Shown one piece after another: positions 41,945-55,053 of a stretch of 64,000 nucleotides of DNA (within the stretch, counting starts at the first letter, position 1; every line of letters begins with the position of its first letter). The stretch spans positions 11,728,616-11,792,615 of the forward strand of contig NC_068338.1 of assembly GCF_014633365.1 (NCBI RefSeq), in the 5' to 3' direction. Made by a program: the position numbers and the translations under genes. Origin of the DNA: Diospyros lotus. Its lineage: Eukaryota; Streptophyta; Magnoliopsida; Ericales; Ebenaceae. The notes beneath the pieces were generated by a model that did not search any database, was not told where the DNA came from, and was given only the letters and a program-made list of their open reading frames with translations.

Positions 41945-43820
41945 GGTTTTGATTTTTCATCTATAGCTGAGATTAGATATGTTTCCCCCCCCCCAAAAAA
42001 AAAACTATCCCATCCTTGCACACACTTTGCCTCTTCTGTCCCGCCCTTCCCATTCTCTCTCTCTCTCTCTCTCTCTCAAAGTGCCAAACCCATCGTTGGC
42101 CCCTATGCCTTTATCCCTCCCTCTCTCATTTTCTTTCTTTCTCTATCTCCCCCGCCCCTGTGACCGCTCGGACTGCCATTGCCCCCACTCGGCCACCGCC
42201 GTCGCCCCTACAGCCGCTTACACCCGTCGCCGCCGCCACTCGGCCACAGTGTAGCTCGCCTCGCCATCCCTGTTGCCCTTGCCAATGCCAAAAATGATTT
42301 CTGTATGTTTGTATTTCTGTGTATGTATGTAATGTATGCCAGAAACGATGGTGTTCATTGTTTACATACATATAAAAATATTTTGTGTTTGCTGCTCACG
42401 ATTAGATTGTGAAGGAAGTAGTCAAATTTTATATGTATGTACGTTGTTCTTTGGAATTAAATTTTATATGTTTGCACAGAAGCAATCTAATTTTGCTATT
42501 CTTTGTTTTTTCTGTGTATGTATGTATGTATGTACGCCATTTGGAATCTAATGTTTGCAAATGTTTAATATTTTCAGTTTGGAATCTAATGTTTGCTCAT
42601 TCGAGTTACGTTTGGCTATATAATGTTTATTGTTCTTTGTTTAATGTTTGCTGCTCATTCGAGTTATGTTTGGAATCTAATGTTTAATGTTTGGAATCTA
42701 ATGTTTTCTTCTCTCTCTCTTTCTCTAATGTTCTGTCAAATGAGCATTTTTGTTATATATATGCAAGATCTTAATGAGCAAATACATTATGTATGTGTGT
42801 GTTCTGTCAAATGGGTGTGTGTGTGTGTATATATATGTAATATATATATGTGTGTGTTATGTGCATATGTAAATGGGTGTGTGTGTGTTCTGTGTGTACA
42901 TGCGTGTGTGTTCTATATATATATGTAAATGGGTGTGTGTTCTGTGTATACATGTATATGTGTGCGACGACCGTGAGGTGTGTGTTCTGTGTATTTGGTT
43001 TTGGAGTTTGTTTCTATGCATTTCTATCAAATGGTGTTTGTTTGCTGCTCCATTTATGTATATATTAATCATTTCTCACTTGAATGTATATAGATAATGA
43101 GCAGCAAACAATGATAATAGACAATGAATTTGAGTTCCCTAGAAATGAACAGCAAACAAATACATGTCTGAGTTCTGTGCATTTCTATGTATGTATTTAA
43201 ATGAGCAGTAAAAGATGCTCTATTGTTAATTAAATGTATGTATATTTATGTAGCACATGTATGTGTATGTGTATGTGTATATATATGTATGGGCGACAAA
43301 AGATGCTCCATTGGTGGTCATTTTTTAAAATTTTTAATTTTTTAAAAATTAATATTTAATTTTAAATATCAATTAAGTATTTTAAATATCAATTTTTAAA
43401 AAAATTATGGACTACAACATTTGAATTTTTTTAAATAAAAACAAAACCAACAGTGTAAATCATAAATGATTTAATTTCAAAAGGAATAAAAACTTCTTTC
43501 TTTAATGATGATGAAAGGCGATTTTATTGTCAAAGTTTAAATTGAAATTGGTTACTCAAAAAGAATTCATTTATTTATATTATTTTATTAATTCTATTTT
43601 TTATTTTATTATAATAAAATCTTTTTAATTAAAATAACATAAAAAAAACGGGTTCCTCGACCAAGAGTTCCTGACCCATGGGGGTTGGGGAACACAAGGG
43701 TTCCCGACCACTCATGGTTGGAAACCCAAGGTTCTTCAATCCCAAATCAGGGTTCCCTCCATTGATGGCCGAGGCTATGGCGGCCGACAGCGGGCGGCGG
43801 TTGTAATGGCCGTAACCATG
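41945..43820 (+). repeat. Dispersed repeat R1, copy B
   Basis: Same block order and orientation as 32,850-35,490. CATCTATAGCTGAGAT leads into a CT-rich tract (42050-42080) and a GC-rich tract (42150-42290). A GTATGTATG/TGTGTG zone (42300-43290) and AT-rich text follow. The ending (43650-43790) repeats the GTTCCTGACC and TTCCCGACCACTCATGGTTGG hairpin text in decayed form. It lies in the captured ACA intron. ORFs in the TG-repeat zone are artefacts. Confidence 0.55.
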
Positions 43821-44576
43821 TGTGTTCGTATATATATATATATATATATATGAATGTGTGTGTGAAATAATTATTGATTATTATTTATAAAATAACTTTG
43901 TTATCTGTTGAAATTTATTTTTTTGCCTAAATTTATGTTTGGACTTTTCAAATGATAATTATTCATACCAGGCTTTAATTTTGGTTTTAATTTCACTTAT
44001 ATAAAACTGAAGTCAGTTAGAAAATATAAGAGTTTAAATTTGGAGAATTGTTATGCTCCAATTTTAATTTTATCTTTTTAATGTGATTGTTAAAATATAT
44101 CTTGATTATAACCCGTTAAATATTTTTTATCCATGGCAGTTATTTATTTAAATAAAATATTAAATTGTATTATTTGATTTGGTAGCAACTGATTTGGAAA
44201 TAACATGACATTGCCAATTAAATCCATGTTAACTATTTAGTATTGCTAATTTTTTTTTTTTGATGTCTAAAATTGTATAACCAAACATTTTTAGGTTGAA
44301 GTAAAAACGTTATGGATAATATCACTATTTTTGGTCAAGTAAGTTTTTTTTTCTTTATATAATTTTAAGTACCTCTCTTATAATGTAAGGCTTATTTTTT
44401 TTTTAAAAAAAAAAACTTATCATATCTAATTTTCTTCTAATAGAATGTTTTTTTCCTCATACTTTATAGATGGATGGAGACTTACACCGAATCGTAATAT
44501 CAATTCCGTTTACTAATTTTTTTATTTATGTGTATAAAGTTTTATTTATCACTCTAACGTGTTTGTATGTATAGGT
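43821..44576. other. TA-repeat and AT-rich sequence, probable Helitron 5' end zone
   Basis: (TA)n at 43829-43851, then AT-rich non-coding sequence. The 5' terminus (A|TC) of the Helitron ending at 52266 should lie about here. I could not fix it, because Helitron 5' ends are weakly defined. Confidence 0.35.
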
Positions 44577-46075
44577 TCGATTTCTTCAAGAAAGAAATGT
44601 TAATGTTGTTATTCGCGATGATCGTGACCTTAATACTATTCGCATTCGAGAGGTAAGAATATACATTTTCTTATTATTTTAAAAATAATTTATAAATATA
44701 TTCTACTTATTTTTTATTATAAGCAAAGGCAAAGAAAAAAGAAAAGGCTATCCATTCTGACAAAGGAAAGAAAAATGCACATCATGTGGTATGATTTCTC
44801 AACAAGTTTTAAAAGTTTCTTTTCGAATATTGTCATATAGATTTTTTTAGGAATTACATAGTGTCATGTACTCTTTTTTATGTACATTTTTAAAAAGTTT
44901 CTTTTTCAAATATTTATTCAAAATTATTTTTATTGAATGTGAAATGTTTTTCTAAAGCATGTTAAAGTAAGTATTAATCTGAATTTTTAATATGTTTGTC
45001 TATTAAAAAGAGAAGAAAACAAATAACAGAAGAAAATATATAAGAGAAAAATATAAAAAAATAGGAAACTACATAATATAGTTTTTTTTATTTTTTCATT
45101 TTTCTTATAAGAAGTTTTTAAGGAAAGAACAAGAAGAATGAAAAAGAAAGTAGAAAACATCATACGCTAAAGAGATGGATAGTGTCTTTAAACCAACAAG
45201 TGCATACTCCTTAAATATTCTCATTATAGGCACACAATGATAATGTGTTATCAAAAGTTGCATTGGCCCAACGTGCACGACGAAAACGTGAAAAAAAAAT
45301 TAAAAGTTATGTTCTGCATACCAATTGGGACAACGCTTTTGACGAGAACGAGAAAGATCAAAGGAATGTATTAACCCAAGACAATATTCTTTAATAGCAA
45401 TTCGTCGCGATCGCACTTGCCTGGAGTGGGAAACAATAACTGAAGATTTTTATTCGGCACAAAAATGAATAATGGTTACCCATCATTCTACATGTTCGTT
45501 TTCTATGCCAATCACATCTTTGGCTCCGCAAAAGAATCGGTAAACTACTGTGTATAATCTTGAAATACATACTTTTACTCATACCATTTTGTTTTACAAA
45601 TTTTTATTTATACACAAATATTCATAGGTCTACTCCTATAAATCAATTTCTTGAAGAAGATTTATGTACTGATGATGAATTAGAAGATATGCCTATGAGT
45701 ACATCAATTGACTCTCAGGTACACAAAGATTATTGTCGCCATTATCTTGGCAAGATGGATGTATTATGTTCTTATTGTTCAGCCTTACATTGGATGAATG
45801 AAAAATTGACAAAATCATCTATGAAGTGTCCCTTATTCTGAACTTGCTGTTTGGAAGGAAATGTTAGGCTACATTTACTTATTACACCCCCTCCACCACT
45901 TCAGGCATTATATGATGAGAATAATAATCAATCAAAATCATTTCAAAGTTATACTCGAGTGTACAACGCAGTCAATGCTTTTACGAGTCTTGGTGCTACA
46001 TTAGATCCTAGAGTACTCAGTGGAAGGGGCCCTACATCATTCACAATTCATGGGGAATTGCGACATCGAACATGA
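44577..46075 (+). pseudogene. Helitron N-terminal region, fragmented
   Basis: Scattered pieces: FLQERNVNVVIRDDRDL (44580-44655), VALAQRARRKREKKIKSY (45255-45310), and LCSYCSALHWMNEKL (about 45765-45810), the CxxC part that precedes the Helitron-like N domain. SRVLSGRG/TSFTIHGELRH-like text ends near 46075. Frames change between pieces, so introns and frameshifts cannot be separated with certainty. Confidence 0.6.
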
Positions 46076-46102
46076 TCACTATAATCACAACCAGGGTAGG
46101 AT

Positions 46103-47880
46103 GTGAGTTATGCTCAACTGTATATCTATGACTCTAATTCAGCTTTAGAAATTCGTAATCATAGAAATCATATCTTGAGAAGGTATGTTCTCAAAACTAT
46201 TCAGGATAGTTTGTTGCAAGTCAATGCATTTGTAGATAATTTTCCCCAGGCTCATGTCATTTTACATCAATTAGACTCAGTAGGACACAATCTACCTACT
46301 CATCTTCATTACAATTCAAGAACTGATCAACCTCGGTATAACCTACCAACTACAGATGAGATTGCGATTGTAATACCGGGTGATGGAACAGAGGCAAGTG
46401 GAATGAGAGATATTATCTTACATTTTCGAGGAAATAATAAGTTGATGCAAATTAATGAATGTCACCTAGCATATTTGCCATTACATTATGTTCTATTATT
46501 TCCATATGGTGAGCTTGGATAGGAACCTGAATTGAAATTGTGGAATGTTCAGTATGATCAACCTTCAACTGATCGACTTACTCAAATGGATTTTTATAGT
46601 TATCGTTTGTTTGAACGACCCACAGAGTATTCAACAATTTTGAGAGGTGGAAAACTATGTCAAGAGTTTTTGGTAGATGCTTGGGCTGCAACTGAGCAAA
46701 ATCGATTGACATACTACAAGCTTAATCAAGGGAAACTTCGGGCTGACCTTTACCAAGAGTTGTCGGATATGGATCCAGATTATGTGCGACCTGGTCAAGT
46801 TGGTCAAAGGTTTATTTTTCCATCTTCATTTACTGGTAGTTCTAGACATATGTTTGAAAATTTTCAAGATCCAATGGCTATCACGCGATACAACCAACAC
46901 TTAGATATTTTTCTGACCATAACTGCAAATCCCAATTGGCCAAAAATTACTTCAGCATTATTACCACATCAAAAACCTATTAATCGTTCTGATTTAATTG
47001 CCTGTGTTTTTGAGTTGAAGAGAAAATGTTTGATGAAGGTGATAGAAACAAATAAGGTGTTTGGAAATAAAGTTGCACATGTTTTTACAATTGAATTTCA
47101 AAGACGAGGCCTCCTTTATATGCATGCACTTTTATTTCTTAAGGGCCCAGAAAAAATTCGGACATGTGCTCAAGTAGACAAATTAATTTGTGCAGAATTT
47201 TCAGAAGCAAAAGATGATCATGTGCCTTTTGAAACTATCAAATGTTGTATGGTACATAGACCGTGTGCTGCTTGAAATCCGCAAGCACCATGTATGGAAA
47301 ATGGTAGATGCACTAAGAGATACCCTCGAATTTTTACAGAAACAACAACTATGGATCAAGATGGATACCCTATCTATCGTCGTCGTAATAATGGTCAAGT
47401 ACATACTATGAGGGAGCAAGAAGTTGATAACAGGAATGCCGTACCATACAATGCATATCTTTCTAAACTTTTCAACTATCATATAAATGTGGAAGTTTGT
47501 GCCGGGATGAGATGTGTCAAGTATATACATAAGTACATTTATAAGGGTTATGATCGTACAACGATGGTGTTAGGAATGATAAATGAGATTCAACAATATC
47601 TCGATGTAAGGTATATTGGACCTCCAGAAGCTGCTTGACGAATATTTGGTCATCCTTTGCATGCAGAGATGCCAACACTTGTACGATTGACACTTTATTT
47701 ACCTGGAATGCATCGCATTATTTTTAACCTAGAAGAGTCATTAGAAACGATTCAATCTAGAGTTGGTCAACAAATGTCAACTCTTACTGGCTTTTTTGCA
47801 TATTGTGCTGGCAGTGAAGATGAATGTCCATTCACTTATCAAGAATTTCCATAGCATTATGTTTGGCTCAAGTCGAAAAA
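46103..47880 (+). pseudogene. Helitron Rep (HUH) domain, broken and with first His lost
   Basis: Frames 46103-46522, 46532-47275, 47294-47638 and 47657-47854 read on with stops between them. The order is QLYIYDSNSALEIRNHRN, the Helitron-like N domain (FYSYRLFERP; FIFPSSFTGSSRHM), and the Rep endonuclease (ITANPNWPKIT; FTIEFQRRGLLYMHALLFL). Helitron Reps normally have PH-x-H here; the text has LY-M-H, so the first catalytic His is Tyr. CC-residues in KCCMVHRPC and the two-Tyr motif KYIHKYIYKGYD (about 47520) remain. The Rep tail is cut at 48022 by an LTR. Confidence 0.8.
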
Positions 47881-48022
47881 GAGATGATAATTAAGAGAAA
47901 GGGGATTTGCAATTTGTAGAATGTATTTTGTTACCCTAATTGTGGTGAAAGATTTTATCTGTGTTTGTTACTAACCGTTGTCAAATGATCAAAGTTGTTT
48001 CGGTCTTTACGCACGGTCGATA

Positions 48023-49656
48023 TGTTGGATTACATAGATCTTATCATATGCGTAGCGGAAATTAAAATTTAGTTTGCAGGAATCCCTTTTTTCAGAAATT
48101 ATGGTTTAACTAATTGGAAATAAAAATGAAAGGTTACCTCTTTTGATGAAATCCGATTTCACCGTTAGATTTCCCGCCGTTTAATCTTCCAAGTGTAGGA
48201 TGCTGAGTCGGTCCACCCGAAATCACTTCTATTCAAGAATTTCAAAGAGAATGATAAGTAAAGAAATTTTTTACAAAAATTTCTAACTTACCTCTTTGGA
48301 TTTAAGAACACTTCTTCAAAACTCTCTCAACCTTCAAGTGATTCAAGAAGACATAAGTGAAGTAAATGAAGAGATGGAGAGCTTATATATACATTAAATG
48401 GGTTGGGCTTTTCAAGCCCATTCCATTTAATGTAATTGGGCCAAGCCCAAATCATTTAAGTTAACTTGAATCCAATAGTGCTATTGGGCCAAGCCTAATG
48501 TGCTACCAGAAGGCCCAACCCAATTAATGATTAAACAATTATATTCATAATATAATTATTTAATTATTCTTATTTATCTTATAAATAAATGCACTATTAT
48601 TAGTAATTATAAAATTACTAATTTATCTATTTACTTTTTGAAAGTGATTTCTTTTTGAGTGAGACTTTCTGGGTTCACAAATAAATTGGCAACAAGAATA
48701 ATTAACAATTAATTCTTGTAAATCACGAGTGACATCTAGAAATATGTCATGATTACCCAATTTATTGTGAAGCGGATATTGTGAACCTTTTACTACGTTA
48801 CCATACAATACGGTCCCTCTATCATCCTATATCCCAACAAGATATGAGATCATGGTCAGTAGGTCGAATCTCTTAATCTCGTCATATGACCAAATCCAAA
48901 ATTAATCTTGACTAATTATGACACAACCTGTATAGAACAAATTCCATCATCATATTACCTCGACCAAGGATTTATCGTCAAGTGATTACTAGATCGCATA
49001 AGATATCTTCCTCATAAATCTCGAGGTGATAGATTCCATGTCTGATGCACACATGCCTTATGTATCACTGAATCAGGCACATAAATGCGTATGATTATCC
49101 TTGATTAGAACAACCACATAATATCGTTGATATCCTAATCTACCAATACACAGATATCCATGTCATCTCAGGTCTAAGGACTAGTTGCAAAAATCGCAAG
49201 TAACATTAAATCATTGACCCGTGAGAAATAACCCATGTGATTTAATGTTAACAGTCCCGTTCAGTGAACTCGTTCTTGTAACGAGCACCCACTCATCTTC
49301 CTTCTATATCTCATACAGAATGGCACGAGACTCACCAACCTTATCTTTCAGTATCTCATACTGAATAAGGAAGAAGACGATGTGTTAGCCTTTATGAGTT
49401 GCTATTATCTAGATTAGAATTCTCTGGCCAGGAACATGTTTATAGTATAACGAACTGTGGATTATCCGTAACTTGTATTCTTAACTCTTAAGAATGGTAT
49501 CCACTCCTTATTATACTAATGGATGTATGTTTTATAATTTAAACCATATTGTAATTTAAATAAAACATAAACTTGCCATTTAAATAATATTTAAAGAATT
49601 ATAAGATCGAGTCCCTTTGTGTCAGTAGAATTGGTCTATAAGGCTCATATCTAACA
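48023..49656 (-). mobile_element. Solo LTR (1.6 kb) with perfect TSD, inserted in the Helitron
   Basis: The unit starts TGTTGGAT and ends ATCTAACA, flanked by CGATA at 48018-48022 and 49657-49661. Read on the minus strand it has a TATA-like TATATATAAGC near 48,390 and a leader towards 48,100, so the LTR is oriented minus. It carries repeated TTGGGCCAAGCC words. No PBS, purine tract or coding part is present, so it arose by LTR-LTR recombination. Confidence 0.85.
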
Positions 49657-49661
49657 CGATA

Positions 49662-51523
49662 ATGTTGTGTATGATACATTTAAATTAGCATGTGTTGCAA
49701 GGGGGCTTTTAGAAGATGATGAATAATGGATACAATGCTTGAAAGAGGTTGCAGTTATGAAAATTGGATATCAATTGAGGAGATTGTTTAGTATTATTCA
49801 CACCCAGTGCTCTCCACTAAATCCATGTGCATTATGAAATTAGTTCTCAACGCATATATGTGATAATCTTGCACGTAAGATTCGTACATTATTTTCCATT
49901 TCTAACCCAACTGAGGTTCAAATTAAAGATTATGGTTTCCATCTTTTGAATCAAATGCTTCATGAATTAGGAAAAAGTTTAATTGACTTCCCACCCATGC
50001 CACAACCTACTGCAAATTGGAGTGCAGTAGTTGGTAATCGATTGATATTTGAACATCGACAACTGCAGAGTGAGGCACAATAGGCAGATCCACAAATTTC
50101 TATTAATTGTCTCAACAATGGACAACGAAATGCTTATAACACAATCACTTCTTCAGTTTTTCAAAATAAAGGAGTTGTTTTCTTTCTGAATGGGGATGCT
50201 AGAACAGGGAAAACATTTTTGTACAATACGATAGCATTAAAATGTCGCAACCTTGGGCATATTGTTATTACCGTGGCTTAATCTGGAATTGCATTATTGT
50301 TACTGGTCAGAGGTCGTACTGCACATTCAACATTTTCCATCCCATTAGATGTGTTAGAAAATTCAAATTGTATTGAGGGTTATTTGTGATAGTGAAAAGC
50401 CATTTGGGGGTATTACTGTTGTTCTTGGTGGAGACTTTCGACAAATCTTACCAGTTATACCCAAAGGAGTTCGTGAGTGAATTGTGAATGCATCATTAAG
50501 ACACTCTGTTCTATGGAAGCATATACATATCTTAACTTTGGATTTGAATATGCGCTTGAATCATGAAGGTCGTGAAAATGCTAATTTTGCAAATTTCTTA
50601 ATGGAGGTAACACTACTATAACCTTTGTGCCATATTATATAGATTATTTTAAATTAATAAATTGTGTTTTCATTCTTATTTTTTTTTTATTGATTTCACT
50701 TTTTTTTAGACTGAGACCAATCCTCAAGAAATCATTAACCTTCCATCAACAATACACAAATGTCAAGATTTGAATGAATTACTCTCTACAGTTTATCCAC
50801 GGTTGAATATAATAGAGACGTCAACCCCAACATTTTTAACTGAACGCACAATTCTGTCTGCGCGTAACGATGATCAGTGACATCAATACTACTGCATTGA
50901 ATATCTTTCCAGGGAGATTATATACTTATCTTACAGCAGATAAAATGTCTGAAGATAATGAAATTGATCCTACCATTACAAATAGATATCCTAATGAATA
51001 TTTAAATTCATTGGATCCTCCCGGGTTGCCAACTTTTAAGTCAGAGTTGAAGGTGGGTTGTCCTATAATATTGTTGAGAAACATTGCACCGAAAGATAGA
51101 CTATGTAATGATACAAGATTGATGGTTACTAGGTGCGATACTCGCATAATTGAAGCTCAAATTTTAACTAGAGAAAAGTTTGACAATTTGGCATTTATAC
51201 CAAGGATATCTTTGGCACCATCTTCTTCAGAAATGCCTTTCCAAATGACAAGACGTCAATTTTCAGTCCAATTAGCATATGTCTTGACCATTAATAAATC
51301 TCAAGAACAATCTGTGAAATTTGTTGGGGTTGATTTGCGCATACCAGTGTTTAACCATGAGCAATTATATGTGGCATTGTCCAGATGTACATCATTTGAT
51401 CGTATAAGTATTCTGCTCTCTAAAGATTATTTGGATTCTACTACAAATATTGTTTATCCTGAAGTATTGTTATACTGTTCAGAAGGTGACCAAGTAGATT
51501 TATTATTTCTATTGATTATATAA
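49662..51523 (+). pseudogene. Helitron PIF1-like helicase, broken, motif II deleted
   Basis: Contains Walker A in FFLNGDARTGKTFLYN (about 50180), [13 protein letters not shown], and [17 protein letters not shown] (about 50410-50460). An intron lies at about 50608-50709. The C-terminal helicase follows (50870-51523: [47 protein letters not shown]). Between FSIPLD and GGITVV the DEA-box (motif II) and about 50 residues are missing. Stops at about 49727, 50082, 50281 and 50477 complete the damage. Confidence 0.8.
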
Positions 51524-52237
51524 TTTTTTTAAGATTTAAATTTAATAATAATTTGAAATATGGACTTTCGTAGGATTGGATCGAAAAATATATGGAGTTT
51601 AAAAGGAAAAATACAACTACCTTGCTTCGATGGGGATATAATAAGGTAATTTCAATCTCAAAGTATATTTTGATATGTATATTTATAACAAATGTATTAA
51701 TCTATATTTTTTTTGTTTCACAAATTACCAGATTATTGTGCATGTTCTTCATTGGGGATACATACAAGTTGATGCAAAGACTTTTTGGAAAGTAATAAGG
51801 AGAAAGTTTGGGTAAACACATGTTTGAAGACATGTTATTGACATATTTTTTGTAAAGCATACATATTTTGTAAAGTTTTAACCTACTTTTTGTAAAATTT
51901 TAACCCACTTTTTTGGTAAAGACAATATAATATTTATTTTTCTTATGTAATTATAATTTGATTGACAACAGTAACACTAATTGGTGTGCATTTTAATTTT
52001 AATTTCTATTTGCAGCAGTAGCAGTAGTATTTGATATATATTTTTTTTATATTTGATTGACAGCAATAGCACTAACTCGTACGTATTTTTTGATATTTAA
52101 CTTTTAATTTAATTTGTTCAGATTATAGAGCAATTTTTTTAATTTAACTTTTTTATTTTTTATTATACAACGTTAATAAGTATACAATAACTTTAACTTT
52201 TATTTTTATTCAGAATTTAATCTTAATATTATTTACA

Positions 52238-52266
52238 CCGTGCCTTTAGGCACGGGCATTCCCTAG
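52238..52266 (+). repeat. Helitron 3' terminal hairpin and CTAG end
   Basis: CCGTGCC-TTTA-GGCACGG, a perfect 7-bp stem (52238-52255), is followed after 7 nt by CTAG (52263-52266) and host T. This is the canonical Helitron 3' end that directs termination of strand transfer. Confidence 0.92.
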
Positions 52267-52372
52267 TATATATATATATATATTATTATTGTATGTATAT
52301 CTTTCTAGGAATTTGATTGTGATATTAGATGTCAAGGTCATTGCAGAGGGGATTGTGATAACGGTGGATTAG
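52267..52372 (+). other. ACA intron piece between Helitron and solo LTR
   Basis: (TA)n followed by sequence ending in the ATTAG target duplicate (52368-52372). GACATTAG-like text suggests remaining intron. Confidence 0.4.
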
Positions 52373-55048
52373 TGTAACGATCCGCTCTCATTTACGGGCG
52401 TCACTGGTAAATAATCAATCGGATTACTCACCCGACGAACCACAACTGAAAGGTTGGACTATGTTTCAACAAGAAACGCCCTAGGTGGGGACTAGGCTTC
52501 GTCCTTCCCTTCGCTCCACTCAAGAATCAGTCCCAACTCAAACAGAAAAATCCAGCAGACTGAGACTCGAAACCTGAGTGAGCTTCACCTGTCTTCAACT
52601 CGCCCCATAGCAAGTCAGAGGTGACCCAGGCACAAAGCTAGCATACAAACACTTCGCTGAGTATTGGGGATTTATGAGAACATACCTTGCTGATCTTTAC
52701 TCGGTTCGAACTTGGCTTCAACAACTCAAGCCACATATAAATCACGCAGACTCGCAATCATCTAACACACTGATGATTACAATAATTAGATACATCTAAC
52801 TCTCAATAACGCTTACATTCAATCATATAAATACATGAATGAAAATACAGGAGAGTACACATCCACACATCTAGGGCAACGATGCTAGTTGCCACAACAG
52901 CCTCCCGGCACCATCCCTGCCTGCATCTGGACATGCATCATCTACACATGATGTAAAACCTCATGAGTAATAAAGACTCAGTAAGGGTGCAATGCATGTA
53001 AATATGAATATAACCATGTTTATGTATGCCAATGCATGCAAATGAGGCTAGGCCCACTCATCCTCACAACCCTCCAAGGTTTGAGGCATTAACTTATTAG
53101 CCCTCACAACACTAGTCCTCCTCGTGGCCACAGGTTCACTAGATCTCGCATCACGCAAGTGTTAACCACTACATGCAAATGCAACATAAAAACATTATCA
53201 AACACATTTACCAACTTGCAAGGCCACCTCCACATGGGGTCGTCCCTTACCTGGCTCGAAGCCTTATCTTCCACGGGTGAGAATTCCAGCACGAATTCTG
53301 AGCTCTTCTAGAATCACCGTCTTCCCGGTCGAACCTAGATGCAAACACACACAAACCCAACTCCATTAACATCCGACATTCAACCAATGCCCTCAACTAC
53401 ACTGTATACCGCAAAACCACTCGACAACAACTCAACAGAAACCACCCAACCATGGTCATAATCCAACCATAACCCATTTCACATTATCTCAAATAATGGA
53501 AATTAATTCGAAAAGAAATTTAATAAATTTACCTCAGTTAATTTGGAAACGAAAATCAACCATCCGCCCATACCGGCATTGCCTCATTGACTGCCATCTC
53601 AAGCCCAAAATCCCATTCTCAAGCTTCCAATATGCTCCACGAGTCTCGAAATAATTTTTAGAACTTTTTTGGAATTTTCTGGGATTTTTCTCCTATTTTT
53701 CCCATTTTTCCAGATTTTCTTTATTATTTTTTTTTCATTTTTCTTTTTCTTTTTCTTTTTATTTTTCCTTCACTTCTTCTTCCCCGCATTCCTTTTTCTT
53801 CTCTCCTCCATGCGCGCACCAGCCATCGCCGAACGCCTCTGGCCACTCGCTTGGCCTCTGCCGCTGCTGGCTCCACCATCGGCTGCCTCCATCGCGCCAC
53901 CACAGCTCACACGCAACACCACCGAGGGCTGCCTCTGCTCCAGCCATGCCACTGCAACCGGCGCCGCTGCAACTGCCATGGATGCAAAGCTCCTGGCCGC
54001 TTCACATGCCACCGCAAACCAGGTCTGCCCGACGCTGCCTCTATTACCATCGTTGCTCTCGGCCACTGCAACAGCAGCCTTCGCGCAACCGCTGTAAGCT
54101 GCAGCATCTTCGGTCGACGCCCCTACTGCTCCAGCCATCGTCGGCTTCTTCCAACGTCGCTGGTCACCGCGGCCACCACGAGCTGCCTCTACTCGAGCCA
54201 CCGCTGCCATCGGTCTCTCCTCGAGCTCCATCATCGCTGCCATGGCTGCGTCTTCTCCAAGCAGCCCCTGCAACCAGTCAGCAACACCACCATTTTTGGT
54301 TGGCCAGCAACCATCTCCCACAATCTCTCTCTCTCCGACGCGATCTCGGGCTACCCTCTCTCCCTCGCGATTTCACTTCTCCCTCTCTGTTTTAAATTTC
54401 AAAATTTGAAATTGTTGGCAGCAAGCTCACGGCTCTGCCTATGTATACATACGCCCATATATATATAAATACATATATAATTTAATTATACTCTTAATCC
54501 CCAATTTCTTAATTATCTCACTTGGATCTACTAATTTTAAGACTTTCAATAATATCATTTGGGCCCTCCAATACCTAAATTAATTACCCTCAAGCCAATT
54601 AGATTATTGATTTTCTCAAAATTATTTACCGACACTTACAGTGGAATATCGATTTTGTCCCTGCGCCTACGTGGGACCTCTACTAGACCCGAAAACGTTT
54701 CAGGGTTGCCTTACTCGCAAAACCAGACCACCCCTAGGGTCCCCTCAACTTCCCGAAAGTCCCTTGCAATCATTTGGGACTGGCACCCATTCGGGCTTAT
54801 ACTGAAATTATTTCGAAAATTATTCCTGATCGGACTGTTTCCAGCATCATTAACTAATCGAGACGCTCATCAATCCCTTGCTCTCTTCCTTAGACATTCA
54901 AGTCCCGAGGCACTCTATGCCGTCAATTCAGCAATTTTTATTAATTAATTTCTCGAGATTCACTTTCGGGCTTTCCGGATCGCCCGAGATCCTGACAAAA
55001 TAATTCAATTTTATTTATTTTTAATACCATGTAATACCGGGTATTACA
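52373..55048 (+). mobile_element. Gypsy-type solo LTR (2.7 kb) with perfect TSD
   Basis: It starts TGTAACGATCC and ends GGGTATTACA (TGTAA...TTACA ends are common in large gypsy LTRs), flanked by ATTAG on both sides (52368-52372 and 55049-55053). The internal text has CTCATGAGTAATAAAGACTC (about 52960). A GC-rich stretch (53800-54330) gives several overlapping ORFs on both strands with no domain; I reject them as genes. No internal region is present, so it is a recombination product. It lies in the captured ACA intron. Confidence 0.9.
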
Positions 55049-55053
55049 ATTAG

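Larger units (their letters stand above)
44577..52266 (+). mobile_element. Decayed autonomous-type Helitron (Rep/helicase), 3' end defined
   Basis: It encodes, in order, remnants of the Helitron N-terminal zinc-finger part, the Rep (HUH endonuclease) and a PIF1-like helicase, and ends with the diagnostic hairpin plus CTAG, followed by T. The 5' end is not resolved, so the start given is that of the first recognised coding text. Stops and a solo LTR in the middle disable it. It lies within the captured ACA intron of the CACTA element, in the same orientation as the ACA exons. Confidence 0.85.

Noticed and set aside
42016..43097. Cys/Val-rich small ORFs
   Set aside because: Products of (TG)n and GTATGTATG tracts in repeat R1 copy B.
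53669..54468. Long overlapping ORFs on both strands (up to 205 codons)
   Set aside because: They lie inside the GC-rich core of a solo LTR with defined ends and TSD, are rich in Ala/Ser/Pro/His, overlap each other, and show no domain.
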